This document shows, one piece after another, positions 17,624 to 26,256 of a DNA stretch of 64,000 nucleotides. Origin of the DNA: Salinimonas iocasae. GTDB lineage: Bacteria; Pseudomonadota; Gammaproteobacteria; Enterobacterales; Alteromonadaceae. How positions within the stretch are numbered: the first letter of the stretch is position 1; every line of letters begins with the position of its first letter. The notes below the pieces were generated by a model. It was not told the origin of the DNA and ran no database searches. It saw nothing but the letters and a program-made list of their open reading frames with translations. Location: the NCBI RefSeq assembly GCF_006228385.1, contig NZ_CP039852.1:1876001-1940000 (forward strand), read 5' to 3'. The position numbers were made by a program, and so were the translations under genes.

Positions 17624-19663
17624 CTAATTATGATTGATGGCATATTTTCCCGTATTAAGCATATCAAACGTGATGTTTGCCGCCTCATCCAGGAAAGGAT
17701 CCAGTTCCTCAACATCGTCTGGAATATCTTCAAGTGACTCAACTGGCTCTTTGCCCAGTCTGGTCAAACGCTCGTTAGCCCGGGCCAATTCTTGCTCTTC
17801 TTCATCTTTCTTATCAGCAAGGCGCTCTGACTTCACCAAAGATATAAAATCACGATTCTTTTTCTCTTTGTAGTCCTCAATATCTTCATAGATATATTTG
17901 AACTCAGGGTTTTCCATAATACGTTTATTATGCTTCGCAGTCAGTACATCAACGGCGCTTTGGTCAGCACCGAATGTCGCGTAATTTGCGCGATCGATAC
18001 TATCCCATGGCAACGCTGTTTCTTCCTGACTCTCGCCCCATTCAGCCGGGTCAATGGGCGAAGGATATTTAATATCCGGCACCACACCCTTATGTTGGGT
18101 ACTACCGCCATCTATGCGGTAGAATTTAGCGATAGTGAACTGTACGCTACCCAGTGGATTCTCGTAAAGGTCATAGATACGACCCAGGCCACGGTGTTGC
18201 TGTACAGTTCCCTTTCCAAAGGTCTGCTCTCCGATAATCAGAGCACGGTTATAATCTTGCATTGCGGCTGCAAAGATCTCTGATGCAGAAGCGCTGTAAC
18301 GGTCAACCAAAACAGTAAGAGGACCTTCATATGCAACCTCTCCGTCGGTATCCCGGTTCACACTGACTTTGCCTTCACCGTAACGGATTTGAACCACAGG
18401 ACCTTTTTCAATGAAAAGACCACTCAGCAGTGTTGCTTCTGTTAACGAGCCACCACCATTGCCGCGCAAATCAACGATTATGCCTTTAACATCCTGAGCA
18501 TTAAGCTTGTCAATTTCCTTGCTGACATCGGCGTGAAGGTTGTTGTAAAAGCTCGGGATTGTAATAACGCCCAGCTTTTCACCTTCGTGCGGACCACTAT
18601 CCGGAACGTAAACGTCTGATTTGGCAGCACGGTCTTCAAGCTTGATTTTATCGCGGGTAAGATTTACCACCGACATGGCTTTACTTTCGCTGGCGCCTTT
18701 TTGGATTTGTAATCTAACAGTTGAGCCTTTGGGTCCTTTGATAAGGTCAACAACCTCATCAAGTCGCCAACCGACCACATCTACAAATTCTTCATCATCC
18801 TGCGCCACACCGATTATTTTATCTTCTGGCTTTAACGCCTTAGACTTATCAGCTGGGCCACCCGGTACAATGCTTTTAATAACAGTAAAATCTTCTTCAC
18901 TTTGCAGAACAGCGCCTATCCCCTCAAAGGACAGATTCATTTCCATTTGGAAGCGATCGGCATTGCGCGGAGAAAGATAACTGGTGTGAGCTTCAATACT
19001 TCTGGCAAAGCTGTTCATTACTGTCTGAAATACATCTTCGCTTTGCGTTTGCTTAATCCGCTTAATTGCACGGTTATAACGCTTAGTCAAAAGCTCTTTC
19101 GCTTCATCCCACGTTTTACCCGCAAGAATCAGATTCAGAGCGTCGTATTTAACACGCTGACGCCACAGCTCATTCAGCTCTTTTTCTGATGTCGCCCACT
19201 TAGCGTCTTCCCTGTCGTAATAAAATTTGTCATCCGCTTTTTCAAAATCAAATTTTTCGTCTAATAGCGACAGCGCGTATTCATAACGCTGCATACGCCG
19301 TTCAGACGCCTGATTGAAAATATCGTACGCAACTTTAAGATTACCGCGAGTCAATGCCTCATCAAAATCGTCCTGGTAACGTTTGAAGTTTTCAACATCA
19401 GACTTCAACAATACTTGTTTGTTATTGTCGAGTGCTTTGAGAAAGCGGGAGAAGATTTTTTCAGACAGTGCGTTATCCAACGCTATTTCCTTGTAGTGCG
19501 CCCTGGTAAACAGTGCACTCACCCTTTTCGCGGCAACGCTGTGCTGAGTTTCCTGCTGAAGAATGGGTAACTCATCAACGTCAGGCGTCGTGGTGACAGC
19601 TCCTGCGCCGACCCCCATAGTCAGAAACGCAGTGGCAATGGAAATACGAAGGATATCTTTCAT
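17624..19663 (-). CDS. prc: Tail-specific protease Prc (C-terminal processing peptidase)
   Basis: Periplasmic serine protease that degrades or trims proteins from their C-termini, including penicillin-binding-protein and lipoprotein partners in E. coli. 679 residues, as in E. coli (682). A signal peptide covers residues 1-22; the long helical N-terminal domain follows, then a PDZ domain (about 235-330) and the S41 core. The catalytic dyad is readable: Ser459 in YSASASEIF and Lys484 in FGKGTVQQ, spaced 25 residues as in E. coli. A DUF3340-type C-terminal region follows. It starts 3 bp after proQ, the standard proQ-prc pair, and ends before a clear terminator. Very secure. Confidence 0.97.
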   Translation of the reverse strand: MKDILRISIATAFLTMGVGAGAVTTTPDVDELPILQQETQHSVAAKRVSALFTRAHYKEIALDNALSEKIFSRFLKALDNNKQVLLKSDVENFKRYQDDFDEALTRGNLKVAYDIFNQASERRMQRYEYALSLLDEKFDFEKADDKFYYDREDAKWATSEKELNELWRQRVKYDALNLILAGKTWDEAKELLTKRYNRAIKRIKQTQSEDVFQTVMNSFARSIEAHTSYLSPRNADRFQMEMNLSFEGIGAVLQSEEDFTVIKSIVPGGPADKSKALKPEDKIIGVAQDDEEFVDVVGWRLDEVVDLIKGPKGSTVRLQIQKGASESKAMSVVNLTRDKIKLEDRAAKSDVYVPDSGPHEGEKLGVITIPSFYNNLHADVSKEIDKLNAQDVKGIIVDLRGNGGGSLTEATLLSGLFIEKGPVVQIRYGEGKVSVNRDTDGEVAYEGPLTVLVDRYSASASEIFAAAMQDYNRALIIGEQTFGKGTVQQHRGLGRIYDLYENPLGSVQFTIAKFYRIDGGSTQHKGVVPDIKYPSPIDPAEWGESQEETALPWDSIDRANYATFGADQSAVDVLTAKHNKRIMENPEFKYIYEDIEDYKEKKNRDFISLVKSERLADKKDEEEQELARANERLTRLGKEPVESLEDIPDDVEELDPFLDEAANITFDMLNTGKYAINHN

Positions 19664-19666
19664 GTT

Positions 19667-20332
19667 TTACGACCTCTTGGAGCCAGCCAAACGTAAAGCG
19701 TCCGAATTCACTTTTACTACCATCCCGGTATCTAGCTGAACATGGATGCCATCTTTGGCAACTTCAGTAATGACGGCAGGCATCGGTGCCTTGCCCAACT
19801 TAACCGTAACTCTGGTCCCGGCTTGAAGATCGGACTCGGACAATTTTGCCGGGGGAGTCTTCATTGGTCTTCCAGATTTCGGTTTAGTTCCCTTTTTTGT
19901 CTCATTGGTGCGCTTCACCGGTGTAGCACCTGGCTTAACGTTATTACGTCGAGGTGGACGTTTTTCACCGTCCTGCTGCTGTTTGGCTTTACGCTTTTCA
20001 GCGGCTTTAGCCTTGCTTTCATCCAGCTGTTGCTTGGCATGATCGGCATGCTCTTTTTCAATCTGCGCATCCTGATTACCATCAAGATCTACACGGTAAG
20101 CACCTTCTTTGATGCTATGCAGATAACGCCAGCTGTTGGTGTAATGTCTTAACGTAGAGCGTAGCAAGGTTTTGCTGATACGCTCGTCATCTTCTAATCG
20201 TGTTGCCAGTTCCTGAAAAATACCAATTTTCAGTGGACGTGCTTCGCCCTCGATAGAAAAACAGTGTGGAAAACGCTCCGCCAAAAAGGCGATAACTTCT
20301 TTACTGTTAGAAAACTTCTCTGCTGATTCCAT
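19667..20332 (-). CDS. proQ: RNA chaperone ProQ
   Basis: A 221-residue RNA-binding protein of the ProQ/FinO family, which binds structured small RNAs and 3' ends of mRNAs. The N-terminal FinO-like domain covers about residues 5-115 (EVIAFLAERFPHCF, RPLKIGIFQEL, RTTLRHYT-like TLLRSTLRHYTNSW). A lysine-rich, low-complexity linker follows (about 115-170), then a C-terminal Tudor/KOW-like module with GTRVTVKLGKAPMPAVITEV and GMVVKVNSDALRL. Length fits E. coli ProQ (232). Immediately upstream of prc with 3 bp between, so they are cotranscribed. Its presence is relevant to the candidate small RNA at 26.1-26.2 kb. Confidence 0.96.
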   Translation of the reverse strand: MESAEKFSNSKEVIAFLAERFPHCFSIEGEARPLKIGIFQELATRLEDDERISKTLLRSTLRHYTNSWRYLHSIKEGAYRVDLDGNQDAQIEKEHADHAKQQLDESKAKAAEKRKAKQQQDGEKRPPRRNNVKPGATPVKRTNETKKGTKPKSGRPMKTPPAKLSESDLQAGTRVTVKLGKAPMPAVITEVAKDGIHVQLDTGMVVKVNSDALRLAGSKRS

Positions 20333-20347
20333 TAAATTTAACGCTAG

Positions 20348-20638
20348 TTAGTAAAAATCCGAATTATCCGCATCATCCCAAGTTGCCAGCGTGTGGTCAA
20401 CCCAATCCAGCAATTCATCATCTTCAATGTCTAATAAACTGGCATTTTGATGCCACTCTTCCCAAGTGTAGTGCAATATTCGTTCAAGCCTGCCAGTATC
20501 GATGTCTTCATCGGCTTTGTCATACATAGCGTGCAAAATAAAATTTAAACGCTCCGCGGCCTCATGGGGATCGGAATGATGATCATCCATATCCTCAGGT
20601 GTCGCTAAAACCACATGAATGTCTACATTATCTTTCAT
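20348..20638 (-). CDS. Conserved small acidic protein of unknown function
   Basis: A 96-residue, strongly acidic protein with no signal peptide or membrane span. The C-terminal half is rich in Trp and Asp (YTWEEWHQNASLLDIED, WVDHTLATWDDADNS), suggesting a small helical domain. I do not recognise a named function. Its ATG overlaps the stop of the upstream methionine sulfoxide reductase gene (ATGA), and proQ starts 15 bp after it, so it is translationally coupled within the operon. Short, but the tight coupling and balanced codon use make it a real gene. Confidence 0.75.
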   Translation of the reverse strand: MKDNVDIHVVLATPEDMDDHHSDPHEAAERLNFILHAMYDKADEDIDTGRLERILHYTWEEWHQNASLLDIEDDELLDWVDHTLATWDDADNSDFY

Positions 20639-21090
20639 ACTTGCGTTGCTTCCAGCATTCTGGCTATTTTCTCGAGTCCGGCTTTATCCACGTCTGTAAA
20701 GCGGCCGAATTCAGGGCTGTCTATGTCCAGTACGCCAATTAACTGATCATTTACTACTAAAGGTATAACAATTTCAGAATTGGATGCAGCATCACAGGCG
20801 ATATGGCCATCAAAAGCGTGAACATCCTCGACTACTAAGGTACTTTTATCTGCAGCAGCGGTGCCACAAACGCCCTGGTTCATCGGGATACGAATACAGG
20901 CAGGCTGCCCCTGAAACGGCCCAAGCACCAGTTGGTCTTCCTTATACAAATAAAAGCCTGCCCAGTTTACCTTTTCAAGATGGTTAAACAGTAACGCACT
21001 GATATTTGCCATATTGGCGATTAAATCTTTCTCGCCGCTTACCAGTGCTTCAGCCTGCGCGGCTAACCGTTCATACTCACTTTGTGACAC
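20635..21090 (-). CDS. msrC: Free methionine-(R)-sulfoxide reductase (GAF domain)
   Basis: Reduces free L-methionine-(R)-sulfoxide to methionine with thioredoxin. The 151-residue chain is a single GAF domain with NWAGFYLY at residues 42-49 and three cysteines at 65, 75 and 99 (in PACIRIP, GVCGTAA and IACDAAS), the positions used for catalysis and resolution in E. coli YebR. It begins with GTG at 21090, which shares its G with the TAG stop of the SIMPL gene upstream, and its stop overlaps the start of the next gene. This coupling links envelope and redox stress functions with proQ-prc. Confidence 0.93.
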   Translation of the reverse strand: MSQSEYERLAAQAEALVSGEKDLIANMANISALLFNHLEKVNWAGFYLYKEDQLVLGPFQGQPACIRIPMNQGVCGTAAADKSTLVVEDVHAFDGHIACDAASNSEIVIPLVVNDQLIGVLDIDSPEFGRFTDVDKAGLEKIARMLEATQV

Positions 21091-21824
21091 TATTGCTCTC
21101 CGTTTTTAACTGCATCTAATGCAAAAATAACATTTACATTTGCTTCTATCTGTTGCTGTCCCGGCATGGCCGCAGACTCATCAGCCATCGCCATTCTTGC
21201 TCTGCCTGTGGAAAATACCATACCGCCGTGCTGCTGGGTAACACTGATTACGCTTCCTACACTTACGTCCAGTTCTGAAGCAATGACCCCTGCACGTGAT
21301 TTGGCATCACTGATAGCGTTTATCAAGGCCTTTTGGTAAGCATCCTGCTGATTTTGTGAGACAAGCTCAAACTGGCTGATTCGGGTTACACCCCGCTTGA
21401 GGGCCCCATCGATAATCCGGTCATATTGATCAATTTGGTTATGCGTAACCGACACTTCGCGGGCAAGAACAAATCCCTGCTGTTTACGGCCCTGCGACGT
21501 GTTTTCGTACCAGGGTGACAATCTTACCTGCATGGATTGGATTTGCTCGGCGGGTACACCTTGCTCTGTTAGAAAGTCAGTTAACTGATTCAGGTGGTTT
21601 TGCAGTTGTGTATTCAGTTTACTGACCGTTTCCCCTTTTTGTTCGAGGATAAAGGTTACGCTAAATGCATCCGGGGTTACTGCAACACTACCAGTACCCT
21701 GTACCTGAATCTGTGATACCGGAGGTGTTGTCGTCTGTTGTTGCGCGACGCCTGCACTTGAAAAACTTAGTGTCATAATAACCAGCGCAGTGCGCGCGAT
21801 ATTTTTGATAGCCGGGGTTCGCAT
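21090..21824 (-). CDS. SIMPL domain (DUF541) periplasmic protein
   Basis: A 244-residue protein with a signal peptide (residues about 1-27, SSAGVAQQ) and a SIMPL/DUF541 domain over most of the mature chain. Family segments include VQGTGSVAVTPDAFSVTF near residue 42 and the KSRAGVIASELDVSVGSVISV stretch near residue 180. Members in other bacteria (E. coli YggE) have been linked to oxidative stress tolerance; the molecular activity is unclear. It heads a leftward group with msrC, a small acidic gene, proQ and prc, all overlapping or within a few bases. Stop TAG overlaps the GTG of msrC. Confidence 0.88.
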   Translation of the reverse strand: MRTPAIKNIARTALVIMTLSFSSAGVAQQQTTTPPVSQIQVQGTGSVAVTPDAFSVTFILEQKGETVSKLNTQLQNHLNQLTDFLTEQGVPAEQIQSMQVRLSPWYENTSQGRKQQGFVLAREVSVTHNQIDQYDRIIDGALKRGVTRISQFELVSQNQQDAYQKALINAISDAKSRAGVIASELDVSVGSVISVTQQHGGMVFSTGRARMAMADESAAMPGQQQIEANVNVIFALDAVKNGEQ

Positions 21825-21917
21825 AGGTTTTGCTCCTGTAATAGTTAAATATGCTTCATTACTACGTTGTGACTGTCACTATGCAATCACGAGTGTGAAC
21901 GACAGATGAATGAACCG

Positions 21918-23147
21918 TTAACCAAAAAACCAGTAACTTACTGTTATCGCAGTAAGTATACCTGCTGCATCAGCAGCCAGACAGCAAGCTACCGCATGGC
22001 GGGCGTGTTTAATCCCAACAGCCCCCAGATACACAGCGAGCACATAAAAGGTTGTTTCTGTAGAACCCTGCAGTACAGAAGCAAGACGGCCTGCGAATGA
22101 GTCTGCCCCCTGATACTGCATCGTTTCTATCATTAATGCGCGTGCTCCGCTCCCTGACAGGGGCTTCATTAATGCGGTAGGAATAGCTTCTACAAAACGT
22201 GTATCGCCGCCCATTAACGCTACGCCAGTTGCCAGCATATCAGATATGTAGTCAAGTACGCCGCTGGCGCGCAGCATCCCGATAGCGATTAGCATAGCCA
22301 GTAAATAAGGGATCAGATAAACAGCGACCTCAAACCCTTTTTTCGCACCGTCAATAAATAACTCATAGGTGTTAAGTTTTTTTCGGTAACCTGCTAATAG
22401 CACCGCAACAACAAAGCTTAATAATAAAAAATTTGCCACAACAGAGGACTGGCTTGCCAGCTGGTCTGCAGCAAGTGTTGAAAAATAAAGAACCACAGCG
22501 GTCAGGGCAGCAAACAAAGCTGTAGCATACAATACAATTACTTTTTCAAAGAGATTGATTCTCTGAACCATGGCGGTCACCAGCACGCCCACGAAGGTTG
22601 ATGCACTGGTAGCAAGCAAAATAGGAATAAACACATCGGTTGGTTGTGCGGCACCCTGCTCTGCCCTGTACAAAAACACTGCAATTGGAAATAAAGTGAC
22701 AGAAGAAGTATTGAGTACCAGAAATAAAATCTGGCTGTTTGTCAGTGTATCAGGTGTGTTATTCAGCTTTTGCATGTCTTGCATGGCACGAATGCCGAAA
22801 GGCGTCGCGGCATTATCAAGTCCCATTACATTTGCTGACAGGTTCATGGTAATACTACCCAGTGCGGGGTGGTCTCGTGGTATCTGAGGCATAATCCGGC
22901 AAAGCAGCGGTGACAAAACGCGTGCAAATTTTTGTATCATCCCGGATTTCTCGGCAACCTCGAAAATGCCTAGCCAGAACGCCAGTACTCCGATTAACCC
23001 GATGGCGATATCGACACTTAGTCCTGCCATGCTGCTTACCGCCGTCATCACTTGCTCAAAGCCGGCACTTCCGGCTCCGGTCACCGCCTGTGCACAGGTT
23101 GCGATGAATGCTGCAAGAATAAAAGAAAGCCAAATTTTATGAATCAT
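21918..23147 (-). CDS. SpmA-SpmB fusion, nucleoside-recognition (Gate) membrane protein
   Basis: A 409-residue polytopic inner-membrane protein equal to Bacillus spore maturation proteins SpmA and SpmB joined end to end. Two Gate/nucleoside-recognition domains are visible: residues about 40-150 (with NLSANVMGLDNAATPFGIRAM) and about 260-400 (with LMKPLSGSGARALM and LQGSTETTFYVLAVY). Non-sporulating bacteria carry this fusion widely; the transported substrate is not known, and a role in solute or peptide movement is only suggested. It stands alone on the minus strand, divergent from the SatD-like gene; the 120-150 bp between them carries both promoters. Confidence 0.88.
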   Translation of the reverse strand: MIHKIWLSFILAAFIATCAQAVTGAGSAGFEQVMTAVSSMAGLSVDIAIGLIGVLAFWLGIFEVAEKSGMIQKFARVLSPLLCRIMPQIPRDHPALGSITMNLSANVMGLDNAATPFGIRAMQDMQKLNNTPDTLTNSQILFLVLNTSSVTLFPIAVFLYRAEQGAAQPTDVFIPILLATSASTFVGVLVTAMVQRINLFEKVIVLYATALFAALTAVVLYFSTLAADQLASQSSVVANFLLLSFVVAVLLAGYRKKLNTYELFIDGAKKGFEVAVYLIPYLLAMLIAIGMLRASGVLDYISDMLATGVALMGGDTRFVEAIPTALMKPLSGSGARALMIETMQYQGADSFAGRLASVLQGSTETTFYVLAVYLGAVGIKHARHAVACCLAADAAGILTAITVSYWFFG

Positions 23148-23237
23148 TACTGCTTGTTGTTTTTCGTTCTTTTGGGCAGTGTATCAGAAAGCGCACGAAA
23201 CCATACGATCAAACCAATCAAAGGCAACCTTTCAGGA

Positions 23238-23255
23238 TTGCAATTAATAATGCAA
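23238..23255. promoter_or_regulatory. Near-palindromic operator candidate before the SatD-like gene
   Basis: TTGCA and TGCAA arms flank an 8-bp AT-rich centre, 45 bp before the chosen start of the SatD-like gene and directly before a TATAAC hexamer (23259-23264) that could serve as a -10. The gene product has a C-terminal helix-turn-helix-like part, so autoregulation is possible. Weak evidence, sequence symmetry only. Confidence 0.3.
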
Positions 23256-23299
23256 GCATATAACCTTGCCCGGTGAGTGGTAATAAAAGGAAACGGCTT

Positions 23300-23929
23300 A
23301 TGATTGCTGTGATGAATGTCGACCTTGTGGGGTCAAGTCAGCTGACTGCTGCAAAGTACAAAAGCACGCTGGCTGCGCTTGAGCACTACCTGGAAGAAAT
23401 GAAACAGCAGTATAATTTTATCTACTCTGTTTACAGGGGCGATGAGTTCCAGATAGCCACAAGACACCCGGACACAGCAGGAAAGCTACTACTTGAAATT
23501 AAACTATGGCTTGCCAGCGAGCAAGCCGGTTTGCCGTTACAATGTACTATCAGCCTTGCACTGGGCCCGGGTACTGTTACCGGCACCGACCCGGGAAAAG
23601 CCAATGGCGATACGTATATTCTGGCTGGCAGAACCCTTGATTCGCTGCGCAGCGGCCAACTGATGATAAATGTCACCGATAAAAAGATAATTGCCCTGCC
23701 AGTCATATGTCACCAGCTAAGCTATATATTAAATCGGTTGAATACCAGCCAGATAAGTCTGCTGTACGATTATGTCAAAAACGACTTCCCCACCCACCAA
23801 TATCTGGCAGAAAAGTTATCTACCTCCCGTCAGAACATCAGTGAAAGACTGCGCGCTGCCGGTGCCGAGCTTTTGCCGGAATTCATAGCCTACACACAAC
23901 AATTAATCAGCGAGGATGGACCCGTATAA
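23300..23929 (+). CDS. SatD-like protein with C-terminal helix-turn-helix
   Basis: A 209-residue protein resembling the SatD family. The N-terminal part starts MIAVMNVDLVGSSQ and includes VYRGDEFQIA near residue 45, the family's most conserved element, which looks like a cyclase-type fold. The C-terminus (YLAEKLSTSRQNISERLRAA, about residues 165-185) reads as a DNA-binding helix-turn-helix. The frame is open from a GTG at 23273, but the ATG at 23300 has AAGGA upstream and begins at the expected family boundary. It is followed without a gap by DUF3307, its usual partner in other phyla. Function is unknown; a sensor or regulator of the membrane partner is a guess. Confidence 0.72.
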   Translation: MIAVMNVDLVGSSQLTAAKYKSTLAALEHYLEEMKQQYNFIYSVYRGDEFQIATRHPDTAGKLLLEIKLWLASEQAGLPLQCTISLALGPGTVTGTDPGKANGDTYILAGRTLDSLRSGQLMINVTDKKIIALPVICHQLSYILNRLNTSQISLLYDYVKNDFPTHQYLAEKLSTSRQNISERLRAAGAELLPEFIAYTQQLISEDGPV

Positions 23930-24658
23930 ATGACAGTTTTATTGTTATTGCTTACTGCACATTTTATTGGTGATTTTTATCTACAGCCGCGCGCCTGGAT
24001 TGAAAATCGCCATGCGAGGGGCTTAAAAGCCAGCGCATTATACAAACACAGCCTGATCCACTTCGTGCTAGCCACGGTGGCGCTTTATATCGCGGGTATC
24101 GGAATGGTATCTGCCATAATGTGGGGATTACTTATAGCACTGACACACTGGCTCATCGACTGGGCTAAATCAGGGCACCATAGCCTCAGCGCGTTTATTT
24201 TTGATCAGGTGGCGCATATTGTTGTAATAGTGACTGTATCGGCGTTTATAACGGGCGTCACCGTAGCGCAGGTTAGTGAGATGGCAGCGATGCTGATACA
24301 GCCCGACACATTGTTGTATATACTAGGCTATATCGTTGTACTTAATCCGGCCAGCATTCTTATTGCGCAGGTGTTGGCAAGGCACACCAAAGTACTGGCT
24401 AGTGCAGAGAATCAGAGTCTGGGTGATGCAGGCCGCTGGATTGGATACGTTGAGCGCGTACTGGCACTGTCATTTATTCTGGTTGGTCAGTACACCGGCC
24501 TGGGTTTTCTGGTCGCCACCAAAACGGTTTTCCGGGTAGGCGATTTGTCTAAGGCCAAAGATATGCGTCTTACCGAGTATATGATGCTTGGAACACTGTT
24601 TAGTTTTGCGCTGGCGCTTATTGTTGGCTGGTGCATCATCGCTATCGTACCCGCGTAA
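23930..24658 (+). CDS. DUF3307 membrane protein
   Basis: A 242-residue inner-membrane protein. The N-terminus LLLLTAHFIGDFYLQPRAW followed by LKASALYKHSLIHFVL is the DUF3307 hallmark, with conserved His, Asp and Gln that could bind a metal or headgroup. About six hydrophobic spans cover residues 1-20, 45-75, 95-125, 135-150, 175-195 and 215-240. The ATG directly follows the stop of the SatD-like gene, with GAGG-like bases inside that gene serving as ribosome site, so the two are coupled. Function unknown. A 9-bp stem-loop overlaps its stop codon. Confidence 0.85.
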   Translation: MTVLLLLLTAHFIGDFYLQPRAWIENRHARGLKASALYKHSLIHFVLATVALYIAGIGMVSAIMWGLLIALTHWLIDWAKSGHHSLSAFIFDQVAHIVVIVTVSAFITGVTVAQVSEMAAMLIQPDTLLYILGYIVVLNPASILIAQVLARHTKVLASAENQSLGDAGRWIGYVERVLALSFILVGQYTGLGFLVATKTVFRVGDLSKAKDMRLTEYMMLGTLFSFALALIVGWCIIAIVPA

Positions 24659-24674
24659 ACTTTATGCGGGTACG
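24646..24674. terminator. Stem-loop over the DUF3307 stop codon
   Basis: A perfect 9-bp inverted repeat (CGTACCCGC / GCGGGTACG) with an 11-base loop contains the stop codon of DUF3307 and lies between two converging genes. It has no T run, so it may be a weak terminator or an mRNA 3'-end stabiliser for either transcript. Confidence 0.5.
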
Positions 24675-24692
24675 CTCCTCGACACGGATACG

Positions 24693-25823
24693 CTAAACGC
24701 AGGGTTGCCGAATAGCCTTTGCGATACTGGCCACGCAGTGGTCAATATTGCGATCTTTACAGGCGAATCCCATCAAGCCTATTCGCCAGACTTTTCCGGC
24801 AAGATTGCCCAGCCCCGCACCAATTTCAAGATTAAACTCATCAAGAAGGTGTTTTCTGACTGCCGCGTCGTCTACCCCATCAGGAATAGAAACAACATTG
24901 AGTTGTGGCAACCGGTATGACTCGTCAACGGCAAAACTGATGCCTAAATCGGTTAATCCCTTATACAGCTTCTGGTGACCCTGCTGATGCCGTTGCCAGG
25001 CCTGAGTTAGTCCTTCTTCTTTGAGCATTAACAGAGACTCATGGAGCGCATACAGGCTATTAACCGGTGCAGTGTGATGATAAGCCCGCTTGCCCCCTTT
25101 ACCCCAGTATCCCATGATAAGATTCATATCCAGAAACCAGCTTTGTACCGGTACCTTGCGATTCTGAATGCGCTCTACAGCACGAGGGCCGAAAGACACC
25201 GGCGAGATACCTGGCACGCAGCTAAGACATTTTTGGGAACCGGAATAAACAGCATCAATGCCCCAGCCATCAACATCAAGCTCGATTCCTCCCAGAGAGG
25301 TTACTGCATCAACAATGTTCAGACAGTCATACTGACGGGCCAGTTTGCACAGTTGCTGTGCATCGTTACGGACGCCCGTAGAGGTTTCAGCATGCACAAA
25401 TGCCAGAATCTTAATATCAGGATGCGCACTTAATTTATCTTCAACCTTTTGTAAATCTGTTTGTTTGCCCCAGTCGTCTTCTACAACCAGTGCCTGACCG
25501 CCACAGCGAGTCACATTTTCCACCATTCGCTGACCAAATACGCCATTAACGCACACCAGCACCTTATCACCCGGTTCCACGAGGTTTGCAAAGCAGGCTT
25601 CCATACCCGCGGAACCGGGAGCAGAGACCGGCATAGTAAGCGGGTTGTCTGTTTTAAATGCATATTGCAACAAACCTTTAATATCGTCCATCAGGTCGAT
25701 AAAAAGCGGATCCAGGTGACCAACCGTTGGTCGCGCCATAGCGTTAAGTACCCGCTGGCTGACATCCGAAGGACCGGGGCCCATCAGCGTGCGTTCAGGT
25801 GGGATAAAGGTGGCGTGATCCAT
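24693..25823 (-). CDS. Class V aminotransferase, alanine-glyoxylate/serine-pyruvate type
   Basis: PLP enzyme of 376 residues in the AGXT/Spt branch of class V. GPGPSDVSQRVLNAMA at 15-30 and GHLDPLF at 35-41 bind substrate and phosphate; SAPGSAGMEA near 67-76 is the conserved phosphate turn; VDAVTSLGGIELDVD at 171-185 holds the cofactor Asp; the PLP lysine is Lys198 in SGSQKCL. These enzymes convert glyoxylate plus alanine or serine to glycine and a 2-oxoacid. The exact donor cannot be set from sequence. It is a single leftward gene, upstream of which lie a pair of direct repeats (25881-25910). Confidence 0.88.
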   Translation of the reverse strand: MDHATFIPPERTLMGPGPSDVSQRVLNAMARPTVGHLDPLFIDLMDDIKGLLQYAFKTDNPLTMPVSAPGSAGMEACFANLVEPGDKVLVCVNGVFGQRMVENVTRCGGQALVVEDDWGKQTDLQKVEDKLSAHPDIKILAFVHAETSTGVRNDAQQLCKLARQYDCLNIVDAVTSLGGIELDVDGWGIDAVYSGSQKCLSCVPGISPVSFGPRAVERIQNRKVPVQSWFLDMNLIMGYWGKGGKRAYHHTAPVNSLYALHESLLMLKEEGLTQAWQRHQQGHQKLYKGLTDLGISFAVDESYRLPQLNVVSIPDGVDDAAVRKHLLDEFNLEIGAGLGNLAGKVWRIGLMGFACKDRNIDHCVASIAKAIRQPCV

Positions 25824-25880
25824 AACTGTTCCTTAATACATTCAGACAAAAATTGATTGTGACAACATATGGGTAAAAGC

Positions 25881-25910
25881 TCAATGCAGCTATCTTCACT
25901 ATCAATGCAG
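25881..25910. repeat. 9-bp direct repeat upstream of the aminotransferase
   Basis: TCAATGCAG occurs at 25881-25889 and 25902-25910, 21 bp apart start to start, or two helical turns. It lies 58-87 bp before the aminotransferase start, where an activator or repressor could bind. The regulator is unknown. Confidence 0.4.
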
Positions 25911-26137
25911 TGAATACCACTAAAAAACAACATGTTGATCCATAACGGCAGACTTGCGTAATGGAATTTGTGAATAAATTTTGTGCTTATTGAAGCGTGA
26001 TTTTCGAAGTGATCGGACCGGCCCAGAAAACGCTTGTGGCCATGATGGTTTTGAAATACATTTGACTTATCAGGGTGTCAAAAAAAATTCATAAAAAATT
26101 GTTTATAAATTGAGCAATTGTGGTCTACTATTAATAG

Positions 26138-26239
26138 GCTGTAAACAATTGCATGTACTTCTCCCTTTGCAAAAGTTAGCGCACGGCTCAGCAATGAGCC
26201 ATTCCCCTAGGCCCAGAACGCAAGTTCTGGGCATTTTTT
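26138..26239 (+). ncRNA. Candidate small RNA with two GCAA-loop hairpins
   Basis: The 433-bp gap 25824-26256 holds no gene, yet on the plus strand it ends in a textbook terminator with no plus-strand gene upstream. Preceding it are a stem-loop TTGCA/TGCAA (26149-26172) exposing a pyrimidine-rich loop (CTTCTCCC), then GGCTCA-GCAA-TGAGCC (26185-26200), then GCCCAGAAC-GCAA-GTTCTGGGC (26211-26232) and six T. A weak TTTATA/TACTAT promoter at 26102-26131 would start a transcript of about 100 nt. The CU-rich loop could pair with Shine-Dalgarno sequences; ProQ is encoded nearby. I cannot match it to a named sRNA, and the 5' end is a guess. Confidence 0.5.
26211..26239 (+). terminator. Rho-independent terminator without an upstream gene
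   Basis: A 9-bp perfect stem (GCCCAGAAC / GTTCTGGGC) with GCAA loop followed by A and six T. It points right; the flanking coding genes both point left, so it must end a non-coding transcript. Confidence 0.85.
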
Positions 26240-26256
26240 ATGGGCGACTAAAATTG

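Noticed and set aside
26150..26180. Seven-codon leader peptide within the candidate sRNA
   Set aside because: ATG at 26152 opens only seven codons with no ribosome site; structure explains the region better.
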